From assembly GCA_022559845.1 (NCBI GenBank), contig CM040128.1, positions 71,673,247-71,737,246 of the forward strand: a stretch of DNA of 64,000 bases, in the 5' to 3' direction. The notes beneath the pieces are model-generated. The model worked only from the letters and a program-made list of their open reading frames with translations, did not search any database and was not told the origin of the DNA. The DNA comes from Amorphophallus konjac. Its lineage: Eukaryota > Streptophyta > Magnoliopsida > Alismatales > Araceae. The position numbers and the translations under genes are program-made. Shown here piece after piece: positions 1-10,413 of this stretch (position 1 is the first letter of the stretch; the number at the start of each line of letters is the position of its first letter).

Positions 1-1
1 T

Positions 2-79
2 GCAGGTCCTAGGTCCAAGTTGCAACCTAACTGGGAAGGGCCGTTTGTAGTAAAGGAGGCTTATCCAGGGAATGCTTAT
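2..79 (+). pseudogene. Integrase C-terminus of the old element, first part
   Basis: Twenty-six in-frame codons end exactly at base 79. They contain the motif PNWEGPF followed by a Gly-Asn-Ala-Tyr end, as in the C-terminal domain of Tat/Ogre integrases. The reading frame is interrupted by the LTR that begins at base 80 and resumes at 11,204. The upstream part is off the window. Confidence 0.85.
75..79. repeat. Target site duplication CTTAT, left copy
   Basis: CTTAT directly precedes the LTR start (TGAAGAGG at 80). The same five bases directly follow the right LTR (11,199-11,203). Confidence 0.9.
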
Positions 80-864
80 TGAAGAGGCGAGATCTCGCGC
101 TGGATCCTGAGCGGGCTATGGATCACCAGAAGATGAATCTGCAAGATAGGGAAACGTATCAAAGGGCCCAGAGGATCTCCCTAGGGCAAAACCCTCCGAT
201 GGCTAAGTCAGTAGAGCTATGGTGGAAGCAATAATGGGGGGAGGAGAGAGCTGATGCGTGAGAATCCTCTCCACCAAAGGGTGAAGTGAATCGTGCTCAG
301 GAGCATAGGGTGTGTGAATGCTTAGTTCATCTTACCATCTTCCGGAGGGTATCCCTTGCTTAAATAGTGCGCCGCCTTCAGGAGTCCTGTAAGCTGAGGG
401 GTTCCCGGCGGGAGTTACGTCTTTAACGGGGGCTTTCATGGCCTGATCGTGGGAACGTTATCCCCTTGGAGTCCGGCGGCTCCCCTGACTCTCTCGCTGG
501 CGGAGGACTCTGAACGGCTGCACCTGCAGATAATCAACCGGCCTTACCGAGCCTCGGGGATGCTAGCTCATGTCCGAGCGATAGGCATGGCCCGGTGAGG
601 GTGGGGTCGGATAGGTCGGCTGGAGCCTATCTCTCTCGGACGGGGAGAGGGCTTTAGGCCGGACCTTCCTTGGGACCTGACCGTTGTCTCGGGCCCTCCG
701 AGCCTAGAAGGCCGCCGGGGAGAGTTAGTTCCTCGAGTCTTATTTATTGGGCTTTTCTCCCTAAGTGGGCCCTGTGGGCTATCACTCGGGTGGGCTCGCC
801 TGGTTGGACCTTGTGGGTCTTGTTGGGCTGCCTTTGTGGTGGGCTGCGGAAATCCCCCTCTCCA
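80..864 (-). repeat. 3' LTR of the Tat element
   Basis: The sequence matches 10,414-11,198 base for base apart from about 12 substitutions. On the plus strand it starts TGAAGAGGCGAG and ends CTCTCCA. Base 864 is set by the right copy, where host sequence resumes after CCTCTCCA. Confidence 0.93.
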
Positions 865-883
865 CTTGTCCCCCTCCTACTCC
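865..883 (-). other. Polypurine tract of the Tat element
   Basis: On the minus strand this reads GGAGTAGGAGGGGGACAAG immediately before the LTR start TGGAGAGG. A purine run touching the 3' LTR is where plus-strand DNA synthesis starts in LTR retrotransposons. Confidence 0.8.
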
Positions 884-1139
884 CGAGCCAAGGAGGCTCG
901 GATGAGTATTTTTTCGAGGCTTTGGACCGGCGTGGCTCAGGTGGGTGGAATTCCGTTGGCGTTATGGAGCCGCTTATAGCGGTCGCCGAGGCCCGTAATG
1001 ATGATCCTGACGGATTCGAAACGAAGGGGCCCCCCTTTTTCTCGGAGCACAGAACGGCGCGCCGCCACCCTCAGGGGTTTTTAGGGGGCGCTGCTCATCG
1101 TTCTAGGCTTCCAGGGTTTTAGGCTTTCCTTGCTTCTTG

Positions 1140-3735
1140 ATGCGCCGTGAGAGCACAGCGGAGACACGGAGCCTTGCGGCAGCGTTCGAGGAGTTGGCGA
1201 GGATAACCGCAGAGGCGGTCAGGCAACTTCCTTCTCCCCCGGAGTCTTCGAGCTCGTACGAGGGATCTACTCCCGACTCGATGGCGGATCAGAGTCCGGA
1301 GCTTGTGCCGATGAGGCGGGAACCCGTCCCCAACTGTAGTGAGTTGGGGGAAGCGGAGGTGCGGAGGCTGGAGCATCGTTTCCGCCTGCCTCTCAGATAC
1401 AGCTTTGTTGCCGCCACTCCGTACGAGACGAGTCTAGATGATCGTGATGAGCTCATTTGCACCTTCCTTCTGGCTTGGAAGAGTGGATTTCGGCTCCCTT
1501 TCGATCCCTTCGTGCTGCAGCTTCTTAATTTTTTCCGGTTGGCGCCTATTCAGTTGGTGGCCAATTCATATCTGCTGCTCTCGGCCTTCTGGATTTTTTG
1601 TCGTCAGCACGACATTTTTCCTTCTTTGGACCTCTTCCACTTCTTTTTTGAGTTGAAAGCGCACCAGTCGGCGGGGAAAGGCTTCTACTTCATCCAGGCG
1701 CGGCGGAATAGGAGCTGCATCTCGCTTGCGGCGAAGGACTCCTCGCACAAGGGGTGGAAGAGCCAATTCTTCTGGGTGAAGGCGGTGGCGACGGACGAGA
1801 TCTGGAGATGCCGGACTTCGCCCAACTTTCACCCGAATCTGCCCCCTCGCCAGGAGGAGTTCCCCCACCACGTGGAGCAGCAGGCTACCCGTCTGCTGGA
1901 GAACCGTCAATCGACCGAGGAGCTGGTGACGCCGGAGAACATCGAACGGTGTCTTCTCTCGCGGTTGACGTCGACAGGTACAGCTCTTGAGGCTCTTTTT
2001 CGGGGGTGGTAGCTCTTTTCCTCCTCCTGACCGGGGCTTCTTCTTGTTGCAGACGTGAGGCGGGAGCCTCTGGAGGAGGCGGCCGAGGTCATCGATCTGG
2101 GAGATGACTCAGCAGCTGATGAGCCTGATGCCCCGGTGGGTCGCGTCCATGCCCGAGATAAGGGCAAGGGGGCGGCCCCCGAGGGGACTTCTCGATCGAC
2201 CGGCCTGAAGCGCAAGGATCCCCTGGCGGGGAAGTTGCGGGAGGCCGCGAAGGCCAGGAAAAGGGCCAAGAAAGCCGGTTTTCCTACCGCCGTTGGGGCC
2301 AATCCGGCTCGGCGGCACTCCCCCCTCGGGGGCAGGATGGGGCCGACCCCTCCGGGCTGGCTCTCCCATCCGCTGGGCGAGAGGGGGCCGAGGAGACCAA
2401 GGGCCCCGCAGAGGGAGGTGATGGGTCGACTCTCCCCTCTGTGGGGGTAGAGGGGGGCGGTGCCGGTGTGGCCGGCGCTGGGACCGAGGGATTGGTCGGC
2501 GCGGATGGGGGTTCGCCCGCGAGGGCGTCGCAACCCCAAGTGCCGGCAGTTGTTGGTGCGGTTGATCCCGCGGCGCCGGTCGAGGGTGGGGGTTCGCCCG
2601 GGGAGGCGTTGCAACCCCAACCGACCATGGCGCGCGGGGCGGTCAGCTTCGCTGCCCGCACAGGGTCTTCTGGCGGGGTGCCCAGGGTGGAGCAGTCCCC
2701 TTTGCCGAACCTCTGGTCAGGCTCGGTATCTCGGGCGACTTGTACCGGCTCTGTCGGTCGATCGCCGAGAGGACGAGGGGGGGAGAAAGGCGCAGCACTC
2801 CCGCCGGGGTCCTTGATATCCTGATGGAGGGCGGCCTGGTCATAGCTCGGACAGCAGCCGTGATGGCGGAGGCGCACGCCCGGACGGAGGCGGAGCGGTC
2901 GAGGCTCGCCTGGACCCTTGGTGGGTGCGAGGGGAAACTATCCCGGCTCGAGGGGGAGCATGAGGGGCTCCGACGGGAGTTCCTCGCATTCAGGGAGTTT
3001 GCGCGGTCGAGCCGACGGGAAGCCGAGGCGCTGGCCGAGCAGCTAGCAAGGGCCCAAGAATCGCTCGAGAGGAAGAGCAAACGTCTAGAAGACGAGCGTC
3101 AACGTCACATCGAGCTGGACGGCCTCTGGGAGCTTGAGCGCGGCGAGCTGCAGGATCGGGCGGAGGACGCGGAGCGCCTTCGCGCTGAGGCCGAGGCAGA
3201 CCGAGCCCGGGCGGAGGGTCGGACGATCGAAGCCGAGCGGAGGATGACCGAGCTAGAGGAGCGTCTGGCGAGGGCGGAAGAGCGTGCGGCCGAGGCGGAG
3301 CGGGCTCAGGACGGGTAGGTCGAGGCGGAGGCGATCGAGCGCTACGAAGGCTCAGAAGCTCACTCGGCCGACCTGATTGAAGCTGCCCTACCCTACTACG
3401 AGGTAGCGCTCCGTCGGGGTGCCCGAAAGGGATTCAGGCAGGGCTATCGCCAGGCGATGAGCTATGCCAATGAGCACCTTGTCGGGGGTGATTTTCCTTA
3501 CGGCCAGAGTTATGACTCGGATGAGTCAGTTTCCAGCTCCTCATCCTCGGCCGGGGAAGAACCGGAGGAGTCATCTCCAGCGGGGTCACCAACTCCGGAG
3601 GCTCCAGGAGGGCTCACGATCGGGACAGTTCTCGCACAAGCGAGGTCAGTGTCCGGGCCGGCCGTCACCGAAGGCACCGGGGGTGACGCGTCCCCTACTG
3701 CTGTTCCCGAGCTTCAAAGTGGGCCCGAGGCCTGA
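1140..3735 (+). pseudogene. Antisense ORF of the Tat element: gypsy-type domain plus coiled coil
   Basis: The gene lies opposite to gag-pol, between pol and the 3' LTR. Exon 1 (1,140-1,977) starts at ATG and encodes about 279 residues. Residues about 75-250 hold a hydrophobic domain (FRLPFDPF, then a Leu/Phe-rich helix region) that resembles the Pfam family 'putative gypsy type transposon' (PF04195, from memory). A 75-bp intron (1,978-2,052) joins exon 2 in frame: DDLGDD-type acidic stretch, then a basic KRKDPLAGK region. The frame moves near 2,320-2,345 and again near 2,640-2,710. From about 2,700 the frame encodes a long Ala/Arg/Glu coiled coil, broken by one TAG at 3,316, and a Ser/Glu-rich tail ending at 3,735. 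The two frame changes may be indels or unrecognised introns. Role unknown. Confidence 0.75.
1978..2052 (+). other. Probable spliceosomal intron in the antisense ORF
   Basis: The donor is CGACAG|GTACAGCT and the acceptor TTCTTGTTGCAG|AC, preceded by a pyrimidine-rich stretch. Exon 1 leaves one base that, with the first two bases after the acceptor, makes one codon (phase 1). The frame then opens until 2,450. Unspliced reading stops at 2,010. Confidence 0.75.
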
Positions 3736-4087
3736 TGTATTATGCTTTATTTTGCCCTTTCCCCTTTTTGTCTATTTTTCCTTTTGTAAGAGGATTTCTT
3801 TATGGGAGGCAATAAAGGACTTACTTCGTTTGATCGTTATCTTTGCCGTGATTTGGCTGGCGTATCGGGGGCAGTTGGAAGGTGCCGATATTCTCTGCAC
3901 CGTTCTCGCATGCCGATTCGGGAGACTTCTGGCGGGGCGTCCTTTCATTCCACCATACTTTGAAAGTCGAGGCGCTTCGCGAATCCCGCTAAGGCGGGGG
4001 CCGAGGAATTGGAGGTGACCTTCCAAGGGAGGTCCTATAGCGTGTTTTCGAGGGGGAGTCATTTAAGGCGCGTGGCCTCCCTTGGCC

Positions 4088-4095
4088 TATAAAAA
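4088..4095 (+). promoter_or_regulatory. TATA box candidate
   Basis: TATAAAAA lies in the context GGCC-TATAAAAA-GGACC on the plus strand, 103 bases before the ATG of the small ORF at 4,198. The position would fit a second plus-strand transcript inside the element, antisense to pol. Confidence 0.4.
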
Positions 4096-4197
4096 GGACC
4101 GAAGGGTGCTCCTTCCCTCTTAACACTTAGGACTCTCACCGGCGGTCTGCTCTTGTTCCCTCGTTTTTGCTCTGCGTTGCGCCACCGCGATCGGAGC

Positions 4198-4299
4198 ATG
4201 GAGGACCCTTCAGAAGATGACGCCGCAGACGACGGGGAGCGGCCGGTTCCAGCTGTCCTGGAATATCGGTCGGGTCCCACGGTCGCCACGCGTGCATGA
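4198..4299 (+). CDS. Small acidic ORF after the TATA box
   Basis: ATG to TGA, 33 codons. The N-terminus is acidic (MEDPSEDDAADDGE) and is followed by a neutral tail. It is the first ATG after the TATA box at 4,088. No family recognised; the acidic start resembles starts of plant regulatory proteins, but the ORF is too short to judge and may be chance. Confidence 0.25.
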   Translation: MEDPSEDDAADDGERPVPAVLEYRSGPTVATRA

Positions 4300-4950
4300 G
4301 ACGGGTCCGACGGTCGCCGCGCGGATCTGGAGAGGGCTTCGACGTGCGGGGGTACGCCGTTTGCCTCCTCTTGGCTTCGGCGAGGCTTCCGGGCGGACGC
4401 CGAGATGCAGGGCGGATGGGGGAGTTAGGGATGCCGGCCGCCATTCCCCTCCGTGGGAGGGGAGGAGGCGGCTCCAGTTCCTTCCTCACCTCTGTCCGCA
4501 GCCTCTTTCTCTCTCTTTTGTTCTTCATTTCTTTCACTCTTCGGGGGCTGCTTGCTTTCTGTTCGCCTCCAAAGAGTTGGTAGTTTGGCAGAGAGGAGAC
4601 CTTCACGGCGCTCCTTTTTCCAGGTTGTTGCCAACTTGGAAGGTAGCCTTCCTCGCGTGAAAGGTGGCCTTCTCCTTGCTGTCCCTCTGTCAACTTTGTC
4701 ACGGTCCACCCGAGCCAACTGGGTCGACCATCTCTTGTCCGAGCCAGTTTCTACGCGAGGCAGAGTCAATGGCTGGGTGCGAGAAGGTCAAGACCGGGTC
4801 GGTCGGGCGATGGCCGTTTGCCGCGGTGCTAGATGGATTTTTGCTTTTCACTATGTAATGTACTGGCAGTTGCCTTTCTGATGTACCAACAGTTATCTTG
4901 AATGAATGCAAAAAAGGGGGTTTATTTTACCCGATTTGTCGATACAGTTT

Positions 4951-7900
4951 TCAGAAATAAAATCTGCGTAGTGTGGTTGCATTCCATGTCCGGGGAATGG
5001 GTTCCCCTTCCATTGTGGCTAACCTGTACGCACCTTTCCCGAGCGTCTCGATCACTCGGTAGGGGCCTTCCCAGTTGGGGGATAGCTTGCCCGCCGCCTC
5101 CAGTGGTCGAGAGGCTTCGATTTTCCTGAGGACGAAGTCCCCTGGTTGGAATTCTCTGCCTCGAACCTTGGTGTTGTAGTACCGAGTGAGGCGGCGCTGG
5201 TATTCCGTAGCTCGGACGTTCGCGATCTCTCGGAGTTCGTCTGCCAGGTTGAGGTTCTCGAGCAACTTCTGCTCGTTTGCCTCGGGCGAAAAGCTGATCA
5301 CTCGGAGAGACGGATTGGCGATCTCTAACGGAACGACGGCTTTGGTGCCATATACCAGCTGAAAAGGGGTCTCACCGGTTGCCGTCCTGGGGGTCGTTCG
5401 GTGCGACCATAGTACGCTAGGCAGTTCCTCGAGCCAGCTACCCTTAGCCTTGCCGAGTCTGGTTTTTATGCCCTTCAAGATGGTCTTGTTGGCATTTTCA
5501 ACCAGCCCGTTGGCCTGAGGGTGGGCGACCGAAGTGAAGTGGTTGCGGATATTTAGGTCGGCGCATCTGTCTCGGAAGTACCGAGAGTCAAATTGCCGCC
5601 CGTTATCGCTCACTATCACTCGGGGGATGCCAAAGCGACAGATGATCGATTTCCATACGAAACCCCATACGACTGTCTCGGTGATCCTAGCTGTTGCTTC
5701 AGCCTCGATCCACTTGGTGAAGTAGTCGATGGCGACGATGATGAACTTCTTCTGGGATTGAGCCATTGGGAATGGCCTAAGGATGTCGATCCCCCACCGA
5801 GCGAAAGGGTAGGGCTCGGTAAGGGTGATAAGTTCCGTGGCCGGCTGATGGACCAAATGGTCGAACCGCTGGCAACGGTCGCAATGTTGTGCGTAGGCCG
5901 TGCAGTCGCGCTGCAGGGTCGGCCACCAGTACCCCTGTCTTAGCAGGATTCTGGCCAGGGACCGACCTCCTGAATGTGCTCCGCACAGGCCTTGATGAAT
6001 TTCTTCAACAGCTTGGCTTGCTTCGTCGGGACCGAGACACTTCAGAAGGGGCCCGGAGAACGATCTTCGGTAGAGAGCGTTGTCGAGGATGATGAAGCGA
6101 CGGGCTTGGTACTTCATTCGGCGGGCTTCCCGAGGGTCGGAGGGCTCCCGGGAGTCCCGTAGCCAGGACAGGTAGGGGGAGCACCAGTCGCTGGGAGCGG
6201 CCGAGTCAATGGCGAGGAGCTCCAAGTCTATGCTCGGGCGCTCGAGCTCTTCTAGGAGGACCGATCGTGTACCTTCCGGGTCTAGGGAGGAGGCCAGTCG
6301 GGAGAGAGCGTCCGCCCGAGAGTTTTGCTCTCGAGCTATTCGGACTACCTCGAACTCCTCGAACTGCTGGGCCAGGCTCCGGACCAACTGTAGGTATTTG
6401 ATCATAGGTACCTCCCGAGCTTCGTACTCGCCACTGACCTGGCTTGCAACTAGCTGGGAGTCGGTGTGGATCCTGACTCGCTCGGCCCCCAACCGTCGGG
6501 CCATGCGGGCTCTCGAGATAAGGGCCTCGTACTCAGAAGCATTGTTGGATGCCAGAAAGTTGAACTTTAGGGCATATTGCAACTCTATTCCTTCGGGGGA
6601 CTTTAGGAGGATCCCTGCGCCGCTACCGACCGAGTTGGACGATCCATCGACGAACAGCTCCCAGGTTGGCCCGGTTGCCGTCGGAGGCCTGTCCTCGACC
6701 GGAACGGTGCTCTCGGCGATGAAGTCGGTGAGTGCTTGTCCTTTGATAGCTGATCGCGGTCGATACGAGATGTCGTAGGCCCCGAGCATGATGGCCCATT
6801 TGACGAGTCGCCCCGAGGCTTCGGGATGGGCCAGAATCTTCTTCAGCGGCTCGTCGGTTAGCACGGTGATGGGATGCCCCTGGAAGTAGGGTCGGAGGCG
6901 CTTTGCGGAGGTAACCAACGCTAGCACGAGTTTCTCGGTTGCGGGGTACTTCCGCTCGGCCTCACCGAGCACCTTGCTGGTGTAGTAGACCGGCCTCTCG
7001 ACTCCCAAGTCATTTCTGACTAGGACCGAGCTGACCGTTGATGGCGTCGCCGAGAGATAGAGCAACAAGACCTCGCCCGGGACGGGTTTGGAAAGCACCG
7101 GGGGCGAAGCCAGGAACTCTTTGAGCTCGGCGAACGCTGTCTGGCATTCCCCATCCCATGCGAACGTAGCAGATGCTATCTTGGGCCCCCTCATCAGCTT
7201 GAAGAAGGGCAAGCATCGTTCGGCCGCACGGGACAGGAAACGACTGAGAGCAGCGACACGCCCCGTCAGACGCTGGACGTCTTTAATGCATGTGGGCGGG
7301 CGCATGTCCAGGATGGCCTGGACCTTGTCGGGGTTGGCTTCGATCCCTCGCTGAGTGACCAGGAAACCCAGGAACTTCCCGGATCTTACTCCAAAGGCGC
7401 ACTTGGCGGGGTTGAGCTTCATGCTGTACCTCAGGACGGTGCCGAAAGTCTTTGCGAGGTCGGTGAAGTGGTCTTGGGCCCTCGGGGTCTTGACGAGCAT
7501 GTCGTCGATGTAGGCCTCGACGTTCCGACCTAACTGTCCCTCGAACATGTGGTTGACCAGTCGCTGGTATGTGGCTCCAGCGTTCTTCAATCTGAAGGGC
7601 ATCCGGGTGTAGTAGTACACGCCGTAGTCGGTGATGAAGGCGGTCTTCTCGACATCTTCAGGGCTCATTCGGATCTGATGATAACCCGAATAGGCATCCA
7701 GGAAACTGAGTATCTCGTTGCCCGAGGTTGAGTCAACCAATTGGTCGATGCTCGGTAGCGGATAGCAGTCCTTAGGGGTGGCCTTGTTCAGATCGGTGAA
7801 GTCTACGCACGTTCGCCACTTGCCTGTAGTCTTCGGCACCAGGACGACGTTGGCTAGCCACGTTGGGTACAGGACCGGTCTGAAAAGACCAGTTTCCTGT

Positions 7901-8733
7901 CCCTTGGTGACCTGCGCCTTGATGATTGCCTGTTTCTCGGGCGCATGCTTCCTTCTCCGCTGCTGTACGGGTCTAACGGTGGTATCGAGGTTGAGCTTGT
8001 GCATCACAGTTTCCTCTGGTATACCAGGGAGTTGATCATCGGACCAAGCGAAGACCCGAACATACTCAGAAAGAAATTCCTTGTATTGCTGCTGTTCCTC
8101 TGATGGTAGGTCGGTGCCGATCCTTACTCCTAGGGCCGGGTCATCGTTCAGGAATACCGTTAATAACTCGCCACCGGGCTCGGTGGTCACGGCTCTTCCT
8201 TCGACTCCCCTGGGGCCCTTATCCTTCCCGTCCGGCCTTGAGGCTTCCACCGAGATGTTGTAGCACCTTCTAGCCGTGGCCTGGTTACCTCGGACTTCCC
8301 CCAACCCGTTTTTAGTGGGAAACTTCATTTTTGGGTGATAGGTAGATGGTACGGCCTTTATTCGGCTGAGAATTTTTCGGCCGAAAATGGCGTTGTACGC
8401 TATCATACCTTTAATCACTATGAAGTCCACTATGACCGTAACGGTTTTGGGTGGGGTGCCGATAGTGACCGGCAGGCTTAGGGCTCCCTCGGGGTAGGTG
8501 GCCAGGCCATTAAACCCGCAAAGGGGCGTTCGGATCGGGCGGAGTTTGGATGGGTCTTCCCCCATCTTGAGAAAACAGTCATAAGATAATACATCGGGGG
8601 CGCTCCCATTATCAACCAAAATCCTGTCTACATTACAGTGATTTATCATGGCCGAGATAACGAGGGCATCGTCATGCGGGGTGCTCAGCCCTTCCAGGTC
8701 TTGGTCGGAGAAGACTATGACCTGGGGCTCCAT
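4951..8733 (-). CDS. pol: Pol polyprotein of the Tat element: protease, RT, two RNase H domains, integrase
   Basis: The frame is open for 1,260 codons and continues the gag frame. Approximate residues: protease with D41-N-G-S; RT 270-450 with YIDD at 408-411; degenerate native RNase H around 555-660; archaeal-type RNase H 690-810 with D696, E734, D758, D808; integrase zinc site H913, H920, C951, C954; integrase core D983, D1043, E1079 (D-35-E); C-terminal PNWEGPY domain. The first Met shown is not the true start: translation would come from gag, which is interrupted by a TGA at 8,884-8,886. Two glycines normally conserved in the family read Arg here (MPFRLKNAG in RT, DILRPFP in integrase), so activity is doubtful even though all catalytic residues are present. 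Confidence 0.95.
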   Translation of the reverse strand: MEPQVIVFSDQDLEGLSTPHDDALVISAMINHCNVDRILVDNGSAPDVLSYDCFLKMGEDPSKLRPIRTPLCGFNGLATYPEGALSLPVTIGTPPKTVTVIVDFIVIKGMIAYNAIFGRKILSRIKAVPSTYHPKMKFPTKNGLGEVRGNQATARRCYNISVEASRPDGKDKGPRGVEGRAVTTEPGGELLTVFLNDDPALGVRIGTDLPSEEQQQYKEFLSEYVRVFAWSDDQLPGIPEETVMHKLNLDTTVRPVQQRRRKHAPEKQAIIKAQVTKGQETGLFRPVLYPTWLANVVLVPKTTGKWRTCVDFTDLNKATPKDCYPLPSIDQLVDSTSGNEILSFLDAYSGYHQIRMSPEDVEKTAFITDYGVYYYTRMPFRLKNAGATYQRLVNHMFEGQLGRNVEAYIDDMLVKTPRAQDHFTDLAKTFGTVLRYSMKLNPAKCAFGVRSGKFLGFLVTQRGIEANPDKVQAILDMRPPTCIKDVQRLTGRVAALSRFLSRAAERCLPFFKLMRGPKIASATFAWDGECQTAFAELKEFLASPPVLSKPVPGEVLLLYLSATPSTVSSVLVRNDLGVERPVYYTSKVLGEAERKYPATEKLVLALVTSAKRLRPYFQGHPITVLTDEPLKKILAHPEASGRLVKWAIMLGAYDISYRPRSAIKGQALTDFIAESTVPVEDRPPTATGPTWELFVDGSSNSVGSGAGILLKSPEGIELQYALKFNFLASNNASEYEALISRARMARRLGAERVRIHTDSQLVASQVSGEYEAREVPMIKYLQLVRSLAQQFEEFEVVRIAREQNSRADALSRLASSLDPEGTRSVLLEELERPSIDLELLAIDSAAPSDWCSPYLSWLRDSREPSDPREARRMKYQARRFIILDNALYRRSFSGPLLKCLGPDEASQAVEEIHQGLCGAHSGGRSLARILLRQGYWWPTLQRDCTAYAQHCDRCQRFDHLVHQPATELITLTEPYPFARWGIDILRPFPMAQSQKKFIIVAIDYFTKWIEAEATARITETVVWGFVWKSIICRFGIPRVIVSDNGRQFDSRYFRDRCADLNIRNHFTSVAHPQANGLVENANKTILKGIKTRLGKAKGSWLEELPSVLWSHRTTPRTATGETPFQLVYGTKAVVPLEIANPSLRVISFSPEANEQKLLENLNLADELREIANVRATEYQRRLTRYYNTKVRGREFQPGDFVLRKIEASRPLEAAGKLSPNWEGPYRVIETLGKGAYRLATMEGEPIPRTWNATTLRRFYF

Positions 8734-8883
8734 CGGCGGGCCTCTGGGGGGCTCTAAGGCTCGGCTGGCTCGCTCGGCATGACGTTTCCTCCCTCGGCTG
8801 GTGTCGCCGCCCGATGCCGCTCCTCCGGAGATGACGTTGATGTGGACCCCTCGGGGGGCGTTGTCGATCTCCTCTGTGGCGTC

Positions 8884-10376
8884 TCAGTCTTCTTTGTGCC
8901 CGGTCGTGAACCGGGCTAGGTGCCCCAGACGGATGAGGCGCTCGATCTCGTCCTGGAGCTGATGGCAATCTCCGGTGTGGTGCCCGTGGTCGCCGTGGAA
9001 CAGGCAATGCCTGTCCCGCTTGCGGTTCTTCGACCTCATTGGCTCGGGCTGGCGGAGAAGTCCCGAGTCTTTGATGTCTTAATAGATCTCGTAGACTGGC
9101 GCGGTCAAGGGGGTGTACCGCTCGTACTTTCTTTTGCGCTCTCCTTCTCTATCGCGCTTCTTACCCGAGCCAGGGTTTGGCTCGGAGGTCCGCTTCTTGT
9201 CCCCCTCCCGACCCGAGCTGGTTGCGTCTCGGCAGGCGCTGAGTACTTCTTCGCACTCGGCGTGGCGCAGTGCCAGAGTCACTAGCTCGGTAAGGGTCGA
9301 GGGAGGGTGGAGGACAAGCTCGCGGCGGAGGTTCTCATCCCGGGTGCCCCCGGTCAGTGCGGTTGTGGCTGAGGCCACATCTAGGCGGGGGATCCTGAGG
9401 GCTTCCGATTTAAATTGGTGGATGTAAGTCTGGAGCCTCTCCCCTTGCGCCTGTTTGAGAGCCAGGAGCCCCGCTACTGACCTTGAGGGGGCGCTACCGG
9501 TGAAACTCTCCTTGAAAATTCACCCGAATTGCCTGAAGTCTCGAATGGACCCAGGGGCGAGGGCCCGGAACCATGCCAGAGCACCTTGGACCAGGGTGGC
9601 CGCGAAGGCTCGGCATTTGATGGGATCCGGCGTTCCATGAAGGGTCACCAGGGCATCGAAGCTATCGTAGTGGTCGGCTTGGTCGCCCTGGCCGTCGTAG
9701 AGCTTGAAGGTTGGAATGGAGGCTCTGGGAGAGACCTCTGCCTTCAAGATATACTCGGAGAAAGGGGATTTCTCCTCGTCCTCCGGGAGAGAGGTCTTCT
9801 GCAGGGCACGGAGGGCGCGCTCTTGCTCTGCGAACCGTCTCTCGAAATCTCGCAGCCGGAGGGACAACTCTGGCTGCAGTCGCACCGTGGGGCTGGGGGG
9901 GGCGTCTTGGCGATCTCCCGGGGCACTAGTGCCCGAGCGCGGCGGCCTCGCCCCCTGCTTCCCTCTCCTCGGCGTGGAGGAAGCCTCTTGCTCCGCAGGC
10001 GGAGCATGCGAGGGTCCTCCGACAACGTTGCGGAGGAGCTGTCGGCCGCGGAGGGTGAAGCGGCCTCCGGCGGTGTGCTGCGTTGCACTCCTTCGAGGGG
10101 GACTTCCTGACGGGGCGCGGGACCTTGCGTCCCTGGCCGCCTGGGCCCTCATGAGCTCCACGAGGATGTCCATCTTTTCGTTGAGGGCCTGGAAGGCGTT
10201 GGCGCCACCGTCGAGGGGTGCCCTTGTCTCTGCCGGGGGGGGGGTGGTGGCCTGTTGGTGGGGATGCTGGCGTTGGAGGGGGGGCTCTGCGAGACCCTAG
10301 AGGGGGCGCCTCCCGCCGCCGCCACAGCCTTACCTGCCCCACTGGCGGATCTTCTCCCTGAGCTTCTTCTCACCAT
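8884..10376 (-). pseudogene. gag: Gag of the Tat element, broken
   Basis: The first ATG (10,376-10,374) lies 18 nt downstream of the primer site; the protein starts MVRRSSGRR. A run of ten G on the plus strand (10,235-10,244) puts the start out of frame with the rest, which continues as NEKMDILVELMRAQ. The capsid-type domain (about 9,520-9,790 and onward) shows the usual WF-RAL and ESF-TG blocks. Stops interrupt it at 9,520-9,522, 9,079-9,081 and 8,884-8,886, all in the pol frame. Near 8,950-9,010 lies the Tat-type zinc finger C-L-F-H-GDHGHHTGDC. Gag would package the RNA; here it cannot be made whole. Confidence 0.88.
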
Positions 10377-10393
10377 CTCGACTTTTCGTGTGT

Positions 10394-10411
10394 TTCCCAC
10401 AGACGGCGCCA
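10394..10411 (-). other. Primer binding site of the Tat element
   Basis: On the minus strand TGGCGCCGTCTGTGGGAA begins two bases after the LTR end. TGG pairs with the CCA end of a tRNA. The first eight bases fit an Asp-type tRNA, but I cannot confirm the tRNA. Confidence 0.85.
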
Positions 10412-10413
10412 AA

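Larger units (their letters stand above)
3736..4950. other. Noncoding 3' region of the Tat element with a plus-strand promoter-like site
   Basis: This region lies between the end of the antisense ORF and the end of pol. It holds a plus-strand TATA box (4,088), a small ORF (4,198-4,299) and, near 4,855-4,910, TGTAATG and TGATGTACC stretches of the kind found in plant 3' UTRs. Other open frames here are short and of biased composition, and I do not believe them. Confidence 0.5.

Noticed and set aside
4136..4769. Minus-strand open frames of 114-188 codons downstream of pol
   Set aside because: Basic, low-complexity composition typical of GC-rich noncoding DNA; no domain and no start context.
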